The notes beneath the pieces were generated by a model that saw only the letters and a list, made by a program, of their open reading frames with translations, made no database searches and was not told the DNA's origin. 64,000 bases of DNA from JABWBP01 sp964522165 (GTDB lineage: Bacteria; Calditrichota; Calditrichia; RBG-13-44-9; J075): contig CAZFVV010000003.1 of assembly GCA_964522165.1 (NCBI GenBank), positions 1 through 64,000 on the forward strand, in the 5' to 3' direction. Shown in pieces: positions 1 to 9,849 of the stretch (within the stretch, counting starts at the first letter, position 1; every line of letters starts with the position of its first letter). The position numbers and the translations under genes are program-made.

Positions 1-61
1 TTTCATCATCGAGGCGCAGCACCGGCAGGCGCTGCTGGATTTTGGAAGGCAGTTTTCTCAT
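1..61 (-). CDS. Possible 5' end of a divergent gene (runs off the window)
   Basis: Read on the minus strand, an ATG at 61 opens a frame (MRKLPSKIQQ...) that stays open to the window edge. The AT-rich first codons followed by GC-ending codons resemble a gene start. An alternative is a plus-strand C-terminus in frame 2 that ends with TGA at 98-100, just before the restriction enzyme. Only one of the two can be real, and 61 bases cannot settle which. No function can be assigned. Confidence 0.3.
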   Translation of the reverse strand, partial: MRKLPSKIQQRLPVLRLDDE

Positions 62-133
62 CAGTTTTATTCCATCGGGAGAGTGAAGAAGTCAAACTGA
101 AGTTTGACACTCCAATTTCAAAAAAGGCATTCG

Positions 134-3100
134 ATGCTAAAAGGCTACCTGGAAAATCTGCAATCTACCCTGAACAAAGGCGACGCGAGGGAAGAGAGCT
201 TCTATAAGCACCTGGAAGCTCTATTGCTGCAATTTACAGAAGCAAAGCGGATCAAAAATCCCATTATCACCATTCTCCCCAAGCCAACCGAAGCCGGGAA
301 CCCCGATTTTCGCATTTGGGACGGGAAATACCACGTTACCGGCTACATCGAAGCCAAGGCCCCCGCGGTAAGCAACCTGGATGGCGTGGAGGAATCCGAA
401 CAGTTGCAGCGCTACCTTTCCACCTTCCCCAACCTGATCCTGACCAATTTTTACGAATTCCGGCTGTACCGCGAGGGCAGCCGGGTTGAAAAAGTAACCA
501 TCGGCCGCCCGCTCATTGCCCGGAAATTGAAAACCGCGCCGCCGCTTGAAAACGAAGCGGCTTTTTTCAAGCTGCTGGAAACGTTCTTTTCTTTCTCCCT
601 CCCCGCCGTGCGCAGCGCAAAGCAGTTGGCGGTAGAGCTGGCAAAGCGAACCCGCTTTCTGCGCGATGAAGTTATCAGCATCGAGCTTGCGGAAGAGGAA
701 AAAGAGGGCAAAAAAACGCTCCTGGGATTTTATGAAGCGTTCAAAAAGTACTTGATCGCCACTTTGAGGAAAGAGCAGTTTGCCGATTTGTACGCCCAGA
801 CCCTCGCCTACGGATTGTTTGCCGCGCGAACCCGCGCCAATGCCGAATTTAATCGCGAGCTGGCCTTCAAATATATTCCCCACACCATCGGCATCCTGCG
901 CGACGTATTCCGGTTTATCTCCCTGGAGGACCCGCCCAAATCGCTGCAAATCATCGTTGACGACCTCGCGGAAGTGCTCAAAGTAACCGAGGTGAAGAAA
1001 ATTCTGCACCAATATTTCCGGGAGGGCAGGGGCAGCGACCCGATCATCCATTTTTACGAGACCTTTCTTTCCGCCTACGACCCGGAAATCCGCGAAAAAC
1101 GGGGCGTCTATTACACCCCGGAACCGGTAGTCGGCTATATCGTTCGCTCGGTTCACTCCCTTCTGAAATCCCATTTCGATTTGCCCGACGGCCTGGCCAG
1201 CCCCGCCGTCACCCTGTTGGACCCGGCCGGCGGCACGCTCACCTTTCCCGCGGAAGCCATCAAGACCGCAATCCAGGAATACACCCAAAAGTACGGCGCG
1301 GGAGGGGTGCATAACCTTTTCAAAAAGCAGATTCTGCCGAATTTCTATGCCTTTGAATTGATGATGGCCCCTTACGCTATCGGCCACCTCAAAATGAGCT
1401 TTCTGTTAGAAGAATTAGGCTATCGCCTGGGCGATGAGGAACGGTTTAAGCTCTACCTGACCAACGCCCTGGAGATGGAAGAGCTTCAACAGATCGAAAT
1501 TCCCGGGCTTAGCTCCTTGAGCGAGGAGAGCCATCTCGCCGGAAGGGTGAAGAAAGAACAGCCGATCCTGGTGATTTTAGGCAACCCGCCCTATAGCGGC
1601 ATGTCCGCCAACGTTAATGAATGGACTGAGCGGCTGTTAAAAGAGGACCTCGACGGCGCGCAGAGCTACTACAAGCTGGACGGCAAACCGTTGGGCGAGA
1701 AGAACCCGAAATGGCTGCAAGACGATTACGTCAAATTTCTGCGTTTTGCGCAGTGGAAAATCCACCAGGCCGGGCAGGGCATTGTGGGCATGATTACCAA
1801 CCACAGCTACCTGGACAACCCCACCTTTCGCGGAATGCGCCGGAGCTTGATGAATACTTTTAACGAAATCTACCTTCTCGATTTGCACGGCAACAGTTTG
1901 AAAAAAGAGACCGCTCCCGATGGCAGTAAAGACGAGAACATGTTCGACATTCGCCAGGGCGTGGCCATTGCGCTGTTCGTCAAAGCGAGGGGAAAGAAAG
2001 GCTGTGCGGTGCATCATCAGGAGTTGTATGGGCTGCGGGAAGCAAAATACGACTGGCTGAATAGCCATCTATTCAAGAAAAAGAATTATTCTCCCCTCCG
2101 GCCGGAAAAACCTTACTACTTCTTTATCAAACGGGATACTGCACGAATCGCACACTATCTCGAATGGAAAAAAATCAATGAGATTTTTCCGGTGAATAGT
2201 GTGGGAATCGTAACGGCCAGGGATGATTTGACCATTAGATGGAGCGAGCAGGAAATTTACACCACGGTTCTGAATTTTGCGAAACTTGACCCTGAAGTGG
2301 CGAGAAATGCTTATGGCCTGGGAAAAGACGCCAGGGACTGGAAAGTAACTTTTGCCCAAAAGGATTTACAAGATAGTGGATTGGACAGAAAGAACATTCG
2401 ACCAATCCTGTACCGGCCCTTTGATATTCGCTTTACCTACTACACCGGTCGAAGCCGCGGCTTTCATTGTATGCCGCGCCCGGAAGTGATGCGCCACATG
2501 TTGCAAGAAAATATTGGATTGGGATTAAGTAAAAGAGTCGAAGGAAATAAGGACTGGGAACATGCTTTTATTAGTGAAACGATGATTACTCACCATAGCG
2601 TTTCGCTCAAAGAAGTGAATTACCTGTTCCCCCTCTACCTCTACCCCGAAAAAGAAGCCAACCCCCAAAAGGTTGGAATCACCATGAGCCTTTTTGAGCC
2701 GAAAGTTCTCTATGGCAAAAAAAGCCGAACGTCCAATATTGCCCCGCAAATTTTTCAAAGGCTCAAAGAGGTGCAGGGGAAAGATCTTGCCCCGGAAGAT
2801 GTTTTGTATTACGTCTATGCCGTATTATACAGCAATAGCTATCGCGAAAAATACGCCGAATTTCTGAGAATTGATTTTCCGCGAGCGCCCTTCACCGCCG
2901 ATCAAGAAATTTTCCAAACCTTTGCCGAATACGGCCGGCAGTTGGCGGAGCTGCACCTGCTCAAAAGCGAGTCATTGAATCCTCCCACCGCCAAATACCA
3001 GGGCAGCGGTGACAATGACCGGGTCGAAAAAATTCAATACCGCGAAGCGGAACAGCAGGTACATATCAACAACGAGAAATATTTCGAGGGTATTGCCCCG

Positions 3101-3295
3101 GAAGTCTGGCAATACCACATCGGCGGGTACCAGGCGCTCCACAAATTTTTGAAAGACCGCAAGGGCCGAATCATGGAGGACCCCCGGCAGTATTGCCGGA
3201 TCGTTACCGCCCTGGCGAAGACTATCGAGATACAAGAAAAAATTGATAAAATCTATGACACAGTTGAAAGAGACGTAATCAAATTCGAGACATGA
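134..3295 (+). CDS. Type ISP-like restriction-modification enzyme (nuclease and N6-adenine methylase in one chain)
   Basis: A large single-chain enzyme of about 1053 aa. The N-terminal part carries a PD-(D/E)xK-type nuclease signature (NPDFR at about 56-60, then IEAK at about 72-75). The central part is an N6-adenine methylase with an AdoMet motif I (DPAGGT, about 363) and the catalytic NPPY (about 484-487). The C-terminal 450 residues resemble the target-recognition region of LlaBIII-type enzymes. No helicase motifs are seen, so it is shorter than true type ISP enzymes of about 1500 aa and closer to type IIG. Motif I continues as GGTLTF rather than the usual GTGTF, a deviation worth noting. 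The open frame extends to a TTG at 104, but ATG 134 is the first conventional start. It is expected to methylate and cut foreign DNA. No separate specificity subunit lies nearby. The next gene, plsY, begins 14 bp after its stop, so co-transcription is possible. Confidence 0.85.
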   Translation: MLKGYLENLQSTLNKGDAREESFYKHLEALLLQFTEAKRIKNPIITILPKPTEAGNPDFRIWDGKYHVTGYIEAKAPAVSNLDGVEESEQLQRYLSTFPNLILTNFYEFRLYREGSRVEKVTIGRPLIARKLKTAPPLENEAAFFKLLETFFSFSLPAVRSAKQLAVELAKRTRFLRDEVISIELAEEEKEGKKTLLGFYEAFKKYLIATLRKEQFADLYAQTLAYGLFAARTRANAEFNRELAFKYIPHTIGILRDVFRFISLEDPPKSLQIIVDDLAEVLKVTEVKKILHQYFREGRGSDPIIHFYETFLSAYDPEIREKRGVYYTPEPVVGYIVRSVHSLLKSHFDLPDGLASPAVTLLDPAGGTLTFPAEAIKTAIQEYTQKYGAGGVHNLFKKQILPNFYAFELMMAPYAIGHLKMSFLLEELGYRLGDEERFKLYLTNALEMEELQQIEIPGLSSLSEESHLAGRVKKEQPILVILGNPPYSGMSANVNEWTERLLKEDLDGAQSYYKLDGKPLGEKNPKWLQDDYVKFLRFAQWKIHQAGQGIVGMITNHSYLDNPTFRGMRRSLMNTFNEIYLLDLHGNSLKKETAPDGSKDENMFDIRQGVAIALFVKARGKKGCAVHHQELYGLREAKYDWLNSHLFKKKNYSPLRPEKPYYFFIKRDTARIAHYLEWKKINEIFPVNSVGIVTARDDLTIRWSEQEIYTTVLNFAKLDPEVARNAYGLGKDARDWKVTFAQKDLQDSGLDRKNIRPILYRPFDIRFTYYTGRSRGFHCMPRPEVMRHMLQENIGLGLSKRVEGNKDWEHAFISETMITHHSVSLKEVNYLFPLYLYPEKEANPQKVGITMSLFEPKVLYGKKSRTSNIAPQIFQRLKEVQGKDLAPEDVLYYVYAVLYSNSYREKYAEFLRIDFPRAPFTADQEIFQTFAEYGRQLAELHLLKSESLNPPTAKYQGSGDNDRVEKIQYREAEQQVHINNEKYFEGIAPEVWQYHIGGYQALHKFLKDRKGRIMEDPRQYCRIVTALAKTIEIQEKIDKIYDTVERDVIKFET

Positions 3296-3309
3296 AATAG
3301 GGAATTTCT

Positions 3310-3960
3310 ATGATCTATCTTTTAGGAATGATTGTTTTAAGCTACCTCATCGGCTCCATTCCTACCAGCATCATTGCCGGAAAAATATTGCGGGGAAAGG
3401 ATTATGACATCCGCAAAGATGCGAAGGGCAGCGGCAATGCCGGGGCTACCAACGTGTTCCGGCTGTTAGGATGGAAAACCGGGGTGGTTGTCTTGCTGAT
3501 CGACATGCTGAAAGGGCTGATTCCCACGGTTTGGTTCGCCCAGTTAGGCGCGCAAACCGGCCTGGGCTGGGACACGGTCAATTTTCAGATTCTCGCCGGG
3601 TTGAGCGCGGTGTTCGGGCACATCTGGACCATTTTTGCCGGGTTCAAAGGCGGCAAAGGGGTGGGAACCGGCGCGGGCATGGTGATCGGCCTGGCGCCGC
3701 TGGCGGTGCTCATCTGCCTGGGCGTTTTCGTGATCGTGGCAGCGGCCACGCGCTACGTCTCGCTCGGCTCCATCCTGGCCTCGCTAACCTTACCGGTAGT
3801 GTTGTTTGTGCAACGATTTGCGATGGGCGGGAGCGTTCCCGGGCAATTGCTGCTCTTCAGCCTGTTCATCCCGGCATTGATTATTTACACTCACCGCTCC
3901 AACATCAAGCGATTGCTCAACGGAACGGAGAACAAAATTCAACGCCGCAAGCGCTTGTAA
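3310..3960 (+). CDS. plsY: Acyl-phosphate:glycerol-3-phosphate acyltransferase PlsY
   Basis: PlsY transfers the acyl group from acyl phosphate to glycerol-3-phosphate, the first committed step of membrane phospholipid synthesis, in the inner membrane. The 216-aa length is typical. The three family motifs are visible: SYLIGSIPT near the N-terminus, the serine/glycine-rich GSGNAGATN loop (about 40-50), and FKGGKGVGTG (about 115-125). Several hydrophobic helices separate them. The C-terminus is basic (IQRRKRL) as expected for the cytosolic tail. The GGGAA sequence 5-10 bp upstream of the ATG serves as a weak ribosome binding site. Confidence 0.95.
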   Translation: MIYLLGMIVLSYLIGSIPTSIIAGKILRGKDYDIRKDAKGSGNAGATNVFRLLGWKTGVVVLLIDMLKGLIPTVWFAQLGAQTGLGWDTVNFQILAGLSAVFGHIWTIFAGFKGGKGVGTGAGMVIGLAPLAVLICLGVFVIVAAATRYVSLGSILASLTLPVVLFVQRFAMGGSVPGQLLLFSLFIPALIIYTHRSNIKRLLNGTENKIQRRKRL

Positions 3961-4056
3961 CCTTCCCGCGGCAGTGGGCATCTATACCTACGCCCGGCGG
4001 AAAAAATTTCACGCGCCCGGGAATAAAAACCCTAAGTACAGGAGAAGATAATAAAG

Positions 4057-4500
4057 ATGAGAAAATTTCTGGCCTGCCGTTATGCCTGTTTCGTATTTGC
4101 TCTCGCTGCCTTCGGAGGGTGGGGGTGCAGCGAAGCCCAACACTCCCCCGACAGCCTCGCCCAAAACGCTCCCGCGGTTCAACACTTATCGGTTGAGGAA
4201 GTTTATCAAATCCTTCAAAACCAGCCGGACGCGATTGTTATCGACGTTCGCACGCAAGAAGAATTCACCGGCCCGCTGGGACATATTGCCGGCGCACAGT
4301 TGAAACCGGTGCAGGAAATCCAGACCTGGGCTTCCCAAATCGATTCCTTGAAAAATCAACCGGTTATCTTGATATGCCGCACCGTGAATCGCAGCGGCAA
4401 AGCCGCGGAATATTTGCGCTCCCGGGGGTTCACGAATCTGGCGGCCGTCAAGGGCGGGATGGTGGAATGGAATAATAAAGGATACCCGGTAGAGAAGTGA
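4057..4500 (+). CDS. Rhodanese-domain lipoprotein
   Basis: A 147-aa exported protein. The N-terminus is a lipoprotein signal with a hydrophobic run ending in GGWGC (Cys24 as the likely lipidated residue). Residues about 45-145 form one rhodanese domain: IVIDVRTQEEF, GHIAGA, and the active-site loop ICRTVNRSGKA with the catalytic Cys at about 107. Rhodaneses carry persulfide sulfur, so this copy would act on sulfur species at the membrane or in the periplasm. It begins the short run rhodanese-DUF1858-DUF6132, with 6 bp to the next start, which suggests one transcript with a redox or sulfur role. The physiological substrate is unknown. Confidence 0.85.
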   Translation: MRKFLACRYACFVFALAAFGGWGCSEAQHSPDSLAQNAPAVQHLSVEEVYQILQNQPDAIVIDVRTQEEFTGPLGHIAGAQLKPVQEIQTWASQIDSLKNQPVILICRTVNRSGKAAEYLRSRGFTNLAAVKGGMVEWNNKGYPVEK

Positions 4501-4506
4501 TCGAGG

Positions 4507-4728
4507 ATGAGTATGGCGATGGCGAAAATTACCCCCGAAACCTCCATTGAAGAGATCGTTGAGGAATTTCCGGAATTGGTGCGCCCGCTCAGCGAGTTCG
4601 GCATCAAGTGTATCGCCTGCGGAGAGCCGGTGTGGGGAACCATTGCGGAAAATGCGAAGATCAAGGGAATCGAGAATGTCGCGGAGATTGTCGCGGAATT
4701 GAATAAACGGATCGGCAAATCATCGTAA
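4507..4728 (+). CDS. DUF1858 domain protein (hybrid-cluster-associated disulfide redox type)
   Basis: A small 73-aa cytosolic protein matching the DUF1858 pattern: an N-terminal ITPETSIEEIVEEFP stretch and a CIACGEP motif holding two cysteines three residues apart. Members of this family are often fused to or placed beside nitrogen- or sulfur-redox proteins and are thought to cycle a disulfide. The reading frame has ATGs at codons 1, 3 and 5. The first has a GAGG directly upstream, partly overlapping the end of the rhodanese gene region, so any of them could be used. The tight spacing to the rhodanese gene supports co-transcription. Confidence 0.8.
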   Translation: MSMAMAKITPETSIEEIVEEFPELVRPLSEFGIKCIACGEPVWGTIAENAKIKGIENVAEIVAELNKRIGKSS

Positions 4729-4783
4729 TCTCAGATTGACGAAGCCCGTGGTGAGCCGGGCTGAGAACAGGAGTATGGCAACA

Positions 4784-5002
4784 ATGAACCTGAAGCAAAA
4801 CTGGAAAAAAATCCTCTTCAAACCCGCCCTTTTTGGCCTTGCCGGAGCGCTGTTGGGATTCGCATATTACTACTTCATCGGCTGCCGCACCGGAACCTGC
4901 CCGATTACCAGCAGCCCCTACGTCAGCACCGCCTACGGTATGATGATGGGAGTTCTGTTAGGCGCGGGGGGAAAATCCGGCGCTGAACAGAAACCGGAGT
5001 GA
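4784..5002 (+). CDS. DUF6132 small membrane protein
   Basis: A 72-aa protein with two hydrophobic segments separated by a cysteine loop (IGCRTGTCPITSSPY). This is the signature of the DUF6132 family seen in Bacteroidota/FCB genomes next to rhodanese and YeeE-like sulfur genes. The open frame reaches back to a TTG at 4736, but the AGGAG at about 4769-4773 is too close to ATG 4775 and well spaced (10 bp) for ATG 4784, so that start is chosen. The function is not known. Location next to rhodanese and DUF1858 suggests sulfur or thiol chemistry at the membrane (inference). Confidence 0.75.
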   Translation: MNLKQNWKKILFKPALFGLAGALLGFAYYYFIGCRTGTCPITSSPYVSTAYGMMMGVLLGAGGKSGAEQKPE

Positions 5003-5530
5003 AGTTTCCGACCCTGCCCTTGTTTGACGCATGACAGATTGCGGCCCCTTCCGTCTGGCCTTTCCTGCCGCTATTACCCAACTTCTTTTCAACCTGGCGC
5101 AGATTCAAAAATAAACCGCGAATTACGCGGATATATACTGGAAACGGCCATTAATTGCGCTTTTTTATCTCTCGCAAAGACGCTAAGACCGCAAATTATC
5201 TATTGGATGGAGCATTTCTTTGCGGGCTTTGCGAAAAACATTAAGTTTTTGACTGTTCGCAGTATAAAAACCTCAATTTATGCCCGCGTGCAGTATAATT
5301 CGTGTAAATTTGTAAAATTCGTGGTTCAAAGATCAATCTGCCCGGATTCGGTTTTTCCCGCTTTCCCCCTTGTTTCAAAGTGCATCTTTTTGTATTATTG
5401 AAGCCATTTAAAGCAGGATGGTTGATCGATTACGTCGAACATTTGTTCACAGCGATCAAGCGGCATGGCATCCGGTCGATAATGGCATTGAATTATTTGG
5501 GAGAGATGAGCAAAACATAGGAACGCGGTT
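5003..5530. other. Gene-free region between the redox cluster and glnS
   Basis: 528 bp with no convincing gene. A 125-codon open frame here has poor codon character and matches nothing I recognise. The region contains one copy of a dispersed intergenic repeat (5172-5300) and ends in AT-rich DNA that probably holds the glnS promoter. Confidence 0.6.
5172..5300 (+). repeat. Dispersed intergenic repeat, copy A
   Basis: This block is closely matched by 34090-34246. Shared landmarks in the same order are CGCTAAGAC, GGATGGAGCATTTCTTT, GGCTTTGCGA, AAGTTTTTGACTGTTCGCAG, CCTCAATTTATGC and CGCGTGCAGTATA. Copy B carries about 30 extra bases forming a palindrome in the middle. Both copies lie in intergenic DNA on the plus strand. 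The function is unknown; it could be a decayed mobile element or a structured RNA leader. Confidence 0.7.
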
Positions 5531-7279
<1,749 letters not shown>

Positions 7280-7280
7280 G

Positions 7281-7427
7281 CTGCGCGTCATTTGGCTTCG
7301 CCGTCATTTGCTTCGTGTCATTCACTGCGTTGTCATTGATAGTCATTGGAGAAGCACTAAATGACGCCGAAGGCAAATGACAATGAATGGCAGCGAAGCG
7401 AATGACGGCGAAGCCAATGACGCGCAG
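7281..7427. repeat. Long imperfect inverted repeat (hairpin) between glnS and the DedA gene
   Basis: Arms at 7281-7315 and 7394-7427 are reverse complements over about 35 bp with one mismatch and one single-base gap. Both arms are built from units like GTCATTTGGCTTCGCC and its complement GGCGAAGCCAATGAC. Extra partial units fill the loop and continue to 7446. It could fold into a long RNA hairpin and act as a terminator or processing site after glnS, although no T-run follows it. Confidence 0.75.
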
Positions 7428-7461
7428 CAAATGACGGCGAAGCCATCGGTATTCATACACT

Positions 7462-8085
7462 ATGTGGAATGAGCTCTTCGACCAGTTTACGCGCATCCCC
7501 CAGGAAAATCCCTTGCTGGCGTATGGATTGCTCTTCCTGAGCGCGATAGGGGAGAACCTGCTGCCCCCGGTTCCCGGCGATACGGTAACGCTGATCGGCG
7601 CATATTTTGTGGGGAGAGGCCATCTGAATTATTGGGGAGTTCTTATTAGCACCACCCTGGGAAGCGTGGCCGGGTTCCTGACCCTGTTCCTGATCGCCTA
7701 CTGGTTAGGGTGGGGCTTTTTTGAGAAACGTAATATTCGCTGGCTGAAAAAATCCCGCCTGGGAAAAGCCGATCGCTGGCTGCAAAAATATGGTTACTCC
7801 CTTATTCTGGCTAACCGCTTCCTGAGCGGGGTTCGTTCGGTCATTTCGATTTCAGCGGGATTGGCAAAGCTGAACATCCTCAAGGTGGCGCTGTTGTCAA
7901 CGCTAAGCTCGTTGCTATGGAATGCGGCGATTATCTACGCGGGCGCCTTCATCGGAAAGAGCTGGGAGGAGATTTTGAAATATATCAACGCTTATAATAA
8001 GTTTGTTCTTTCCGGGTTGGCGATATTGCTGGTTGGCTATGGGGTGTATTACTTCTTTTTTAGAAGGGACCGGCTGGCGCGGTAA
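7462..8085 (+). CDS. DedA family (VTT/SNARE-associated) membrane protein
   Basis: A 207-aa polytopic membrane protein of the DedA family, whose members act in lipid carrier or phospholipid flipping and proton-dependent homeostasis. Seen in the sequence: the N-terminal re-entrant segment with ENLLPPVPGD, and the conserved NRFLSGVRS...SAG motif at about 117-135 with the arginines characteristic of the family. Hydrophobic helices follow, ending in a basic tail (RRDRLAR). No strong ribosome binding site precedes the ATG. The length matches short DedA proteins. The exact substrate cannot be inferred. Confidence 0.88.
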   Translation: MWNELFDQFTRIPQENPLLAYGLLFLSAIGENLLPPVPGDTVTLIGAYFVGRGHLNYWGVLISTTLGSVAGFLTLFLIAYWLGWGFFEKRNIRWLKKSRLGKADRWLQKYGYSLILANRFLSGVRSVISISAGLAKLNILKVALLSTLSSLLWNAAIIYAGAFIGKSWEEILKYINAYNKFVLSGLAILLVGYGVYYFFFRRDRLAR

Positions 8086-8185
8086 GGATTTGAAAGACCG
8101 GGGTGGAGCTTCGCGCCCGCTCAATTACCGGAATCCGTAGAGTGAGACACAATCTACTTCATCTTCAAACCGGAGCAAAAAAGAG

Positions 8186-9634
8186 ATGTCTGATACCGTG
8201 CGCACCCGCTTCGCGCCCAGTCCCACCGGTTTTTTGCACGTGGGGGGGCTGCGAACCGCCCTGTTCAATTACCTGTTTGCCCGGCGCCAGGGCGGCAAAT
8301 TCATCTTGCGGATCGAAGACACCGACCAAACCCGCTACGTGGAAGGCGCGACGGAGCAATTGCTGGCCAGCCTTAAATGGGCGGGATTGCACTATGATGA
8401 AGGCCCCGACGTCGGCGGCGGCCATGGTCCTTACATCCAATCGCAGCGCGTGCAAATTTACCGGGAACACGCGCAAAAACTGCTGCAATCCGGCCACGCC
8501 TACTACTGTTTCTGCACCCCCGAAGAGTTAGAAGCCATGCGGGAACGCCAGGCCGCCCGGGGATTGACCCCCAAATACGACGGAACCTGTCGCCGTTTAA
8601 GCCCGGAAGAGGTGAATCAAAAGTTGTCCGCCAATATCTCCCGGGTGGTGCGGATGAAAATGCCCCCGGACGGGGAAACCGTGGTAGAAGACCTCATCCG
8701 CGGAACGGTCTCCTTCCAAAATGAATTGATTGACGATCAAATCCTGCTCAAATCCGACGGTTTTCCGACCTATCACCTCGCCAACGTGGTGGACGACCAC
8801 CTGATGGGAATTACCCACATCATTCGCGGGGAAGAGTGGCTGCTAAGTGTGCCCAAGCATATCCAGCTTTACAAATCCTTTGGATGGGAGCCTCCGAAAA
8901 TGGCGCATTTATCGCTGCTGCTGAACCCGGATCGCAGCAAGCTGAGCAAGCGCCAGGGCGACGTGGCCGTGGAAGATTACCGCGACAAGGGCTATTTGCC
9001 GCAGGCGTTGATCAATTTTGTGGCGCTGTTAGGGTGGAATCCCGGCACGGACCGGGAAATTTTTACCCTTGAGGAACTGGTACAAGAATTTTCCCTGGAG
9101 CGGGTGAATAAGGCCGGGGCGGTTTTCGACCTTGCCAAACTCAACTGGATGAACGGGCACTATCTCCGCCAGCTTTCCGAAGACGAAGCGGCGGCGTTTT
9201 TAACTCCCTTTCTGCAAAAAGCCGGGGCAGACGTTTCCGACGCCGGGAAAACCCGCAAAATTATCCGGGCGGTGTACCAGAAGATCAATCGCGGCGACGA
9301 GGTGTATGCCGCCGCCGCGATTTTCTATCAAGACCTCCTGGAAATCAGCGAGCCGGAAGCCCTGGCGCACCTGAAAACCCCCGGCGTTAAAACGGTTTTG
9401 GAAGCATTTTTGAAGAAAGCGCAGGCGCTGGAGCGGTTAGATATGGATACTTTTCGCCAGGCCATGAAAGAGGTGCAGAAGGAAACCGGCATCAAGGGGC
9501 AGGAGCTTTGGAAACCGGTGCGGGTGGCCCTCACCGGGATGATCTCCGGCCCGGAGTTGCCCGCGGTAATCGAGGTGTTCGGGAAAGACAAAGCATGCAA
9601 TTTCATCCGCCAGGCGCTGGAAAAGTATGTTTGA
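8186..9634 (+). CDS. gltX: Glutamyl-tRNA synthetase
   Basis: GltX charges tRNA-Glu, which also feeds tetrapyrrole synthesis in many bacteria. The 482-aa protein has the HIGH-equivalent HVGG at 18-21 within FAPSPTGFLHVGG, and the KMSKS-equivalent KLSKRQG at about 250-256. The C-terminal region is the all-helical anticodon-binding cage of bacterial GluRS. Length is normal. It follows the DedA gene by 100 bp; whether they share a promoter is unclear. Confidence 0.96.
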   Translation: MSDTVRTRFAPSPTGFLHVGGLRTALFNYLFARRQGGKFILRIEDTDQTRYVEGATEQLLASLKWAGLHYDEGPDVGGGHGPYIQSQRVQIYREHAQKLLQSGHAYYCFCTPEELEAMRERQAARGLTPKYDGTCRRLSPEEVNQKLSANISRVVRMKMPPDGETVVEDLIRGTVSFQNELIDDQILLKSDGFPTYHLANVVDDHLMGITHIIRGEEWLLSVPKHIQLYKSFGWEPPKMAHLSLLLNPDRSKLSKRQGDVAVEDYRDKGYLPQALINFVALLGWNPGTDREIFTLEELVQEFSLERVNKAGAVFDLAKLNWMNGHYLRQLSEDEAAAFLTPFLQKAGADVSDAGKTRKIIRAVYQKINRGDEVYAAAAIFYQDLLEISEPEALAHLKTPGVKTVLEAFLKKAQALERLDMDTFRQAMKEVQKETGIKGQELWKPVRVALTGMISGPELPAVIEVFGKDKACNFIRQALEKYV

Positions 9635-9701
9635 TTTGTTAGTTGATACGTGGTCATAATTCCGATTCTTTAAAAAACAAAGGGTTGGCTTTTAGCGGGA
9701 G

Positions 9702-9760
9702 ACTCCTGCATTCGCAGGAGTGACAAGGTCGGCGACTGTCATTCCGGCGAATGCCGGAAT
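9702..9760. repeat. Pair of short palindromes in the gltX-ddl gap
   Basis: Two perfect 8-bp-stem hairpins occur close together: ACTCCTGC-ATTC-GCAGGAGT at 9702-9721 and ATTCCGGC-GAAT-GCCGGAAT at 9741-9760. They resemble the abundant REP-like elements that flank genes elsewhere in this window. No T-run follows, so termination is not obvious. Confidence 0.7.
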
Positions 9761-9849
9761 CTCCTTGATTTCGCTACCGGATAATTATGACCACCCCTCA
9801 ACTAACGACATTGATCAACCACTAACCACCAATAACCAAACAAAAATCT

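Noticed and set aside
221..1387. 388-codon minus-strand frame antisense to the restriction enzyme.
   Set aside because: It is the mirror of a strongly coding GC-rich plus-strand gene with clear motifs. The same applies to long antisense frames at 15800-16678, 33056-33922, 34540-35316, 46338-47234 and 52758-53912.
5024..5401. 125-codon frame upstream of glnS.
   Set aside because: It crosses a dispersed non-coding repeat, has irregular composition and lacks a recognisable ribosome binding site or family.
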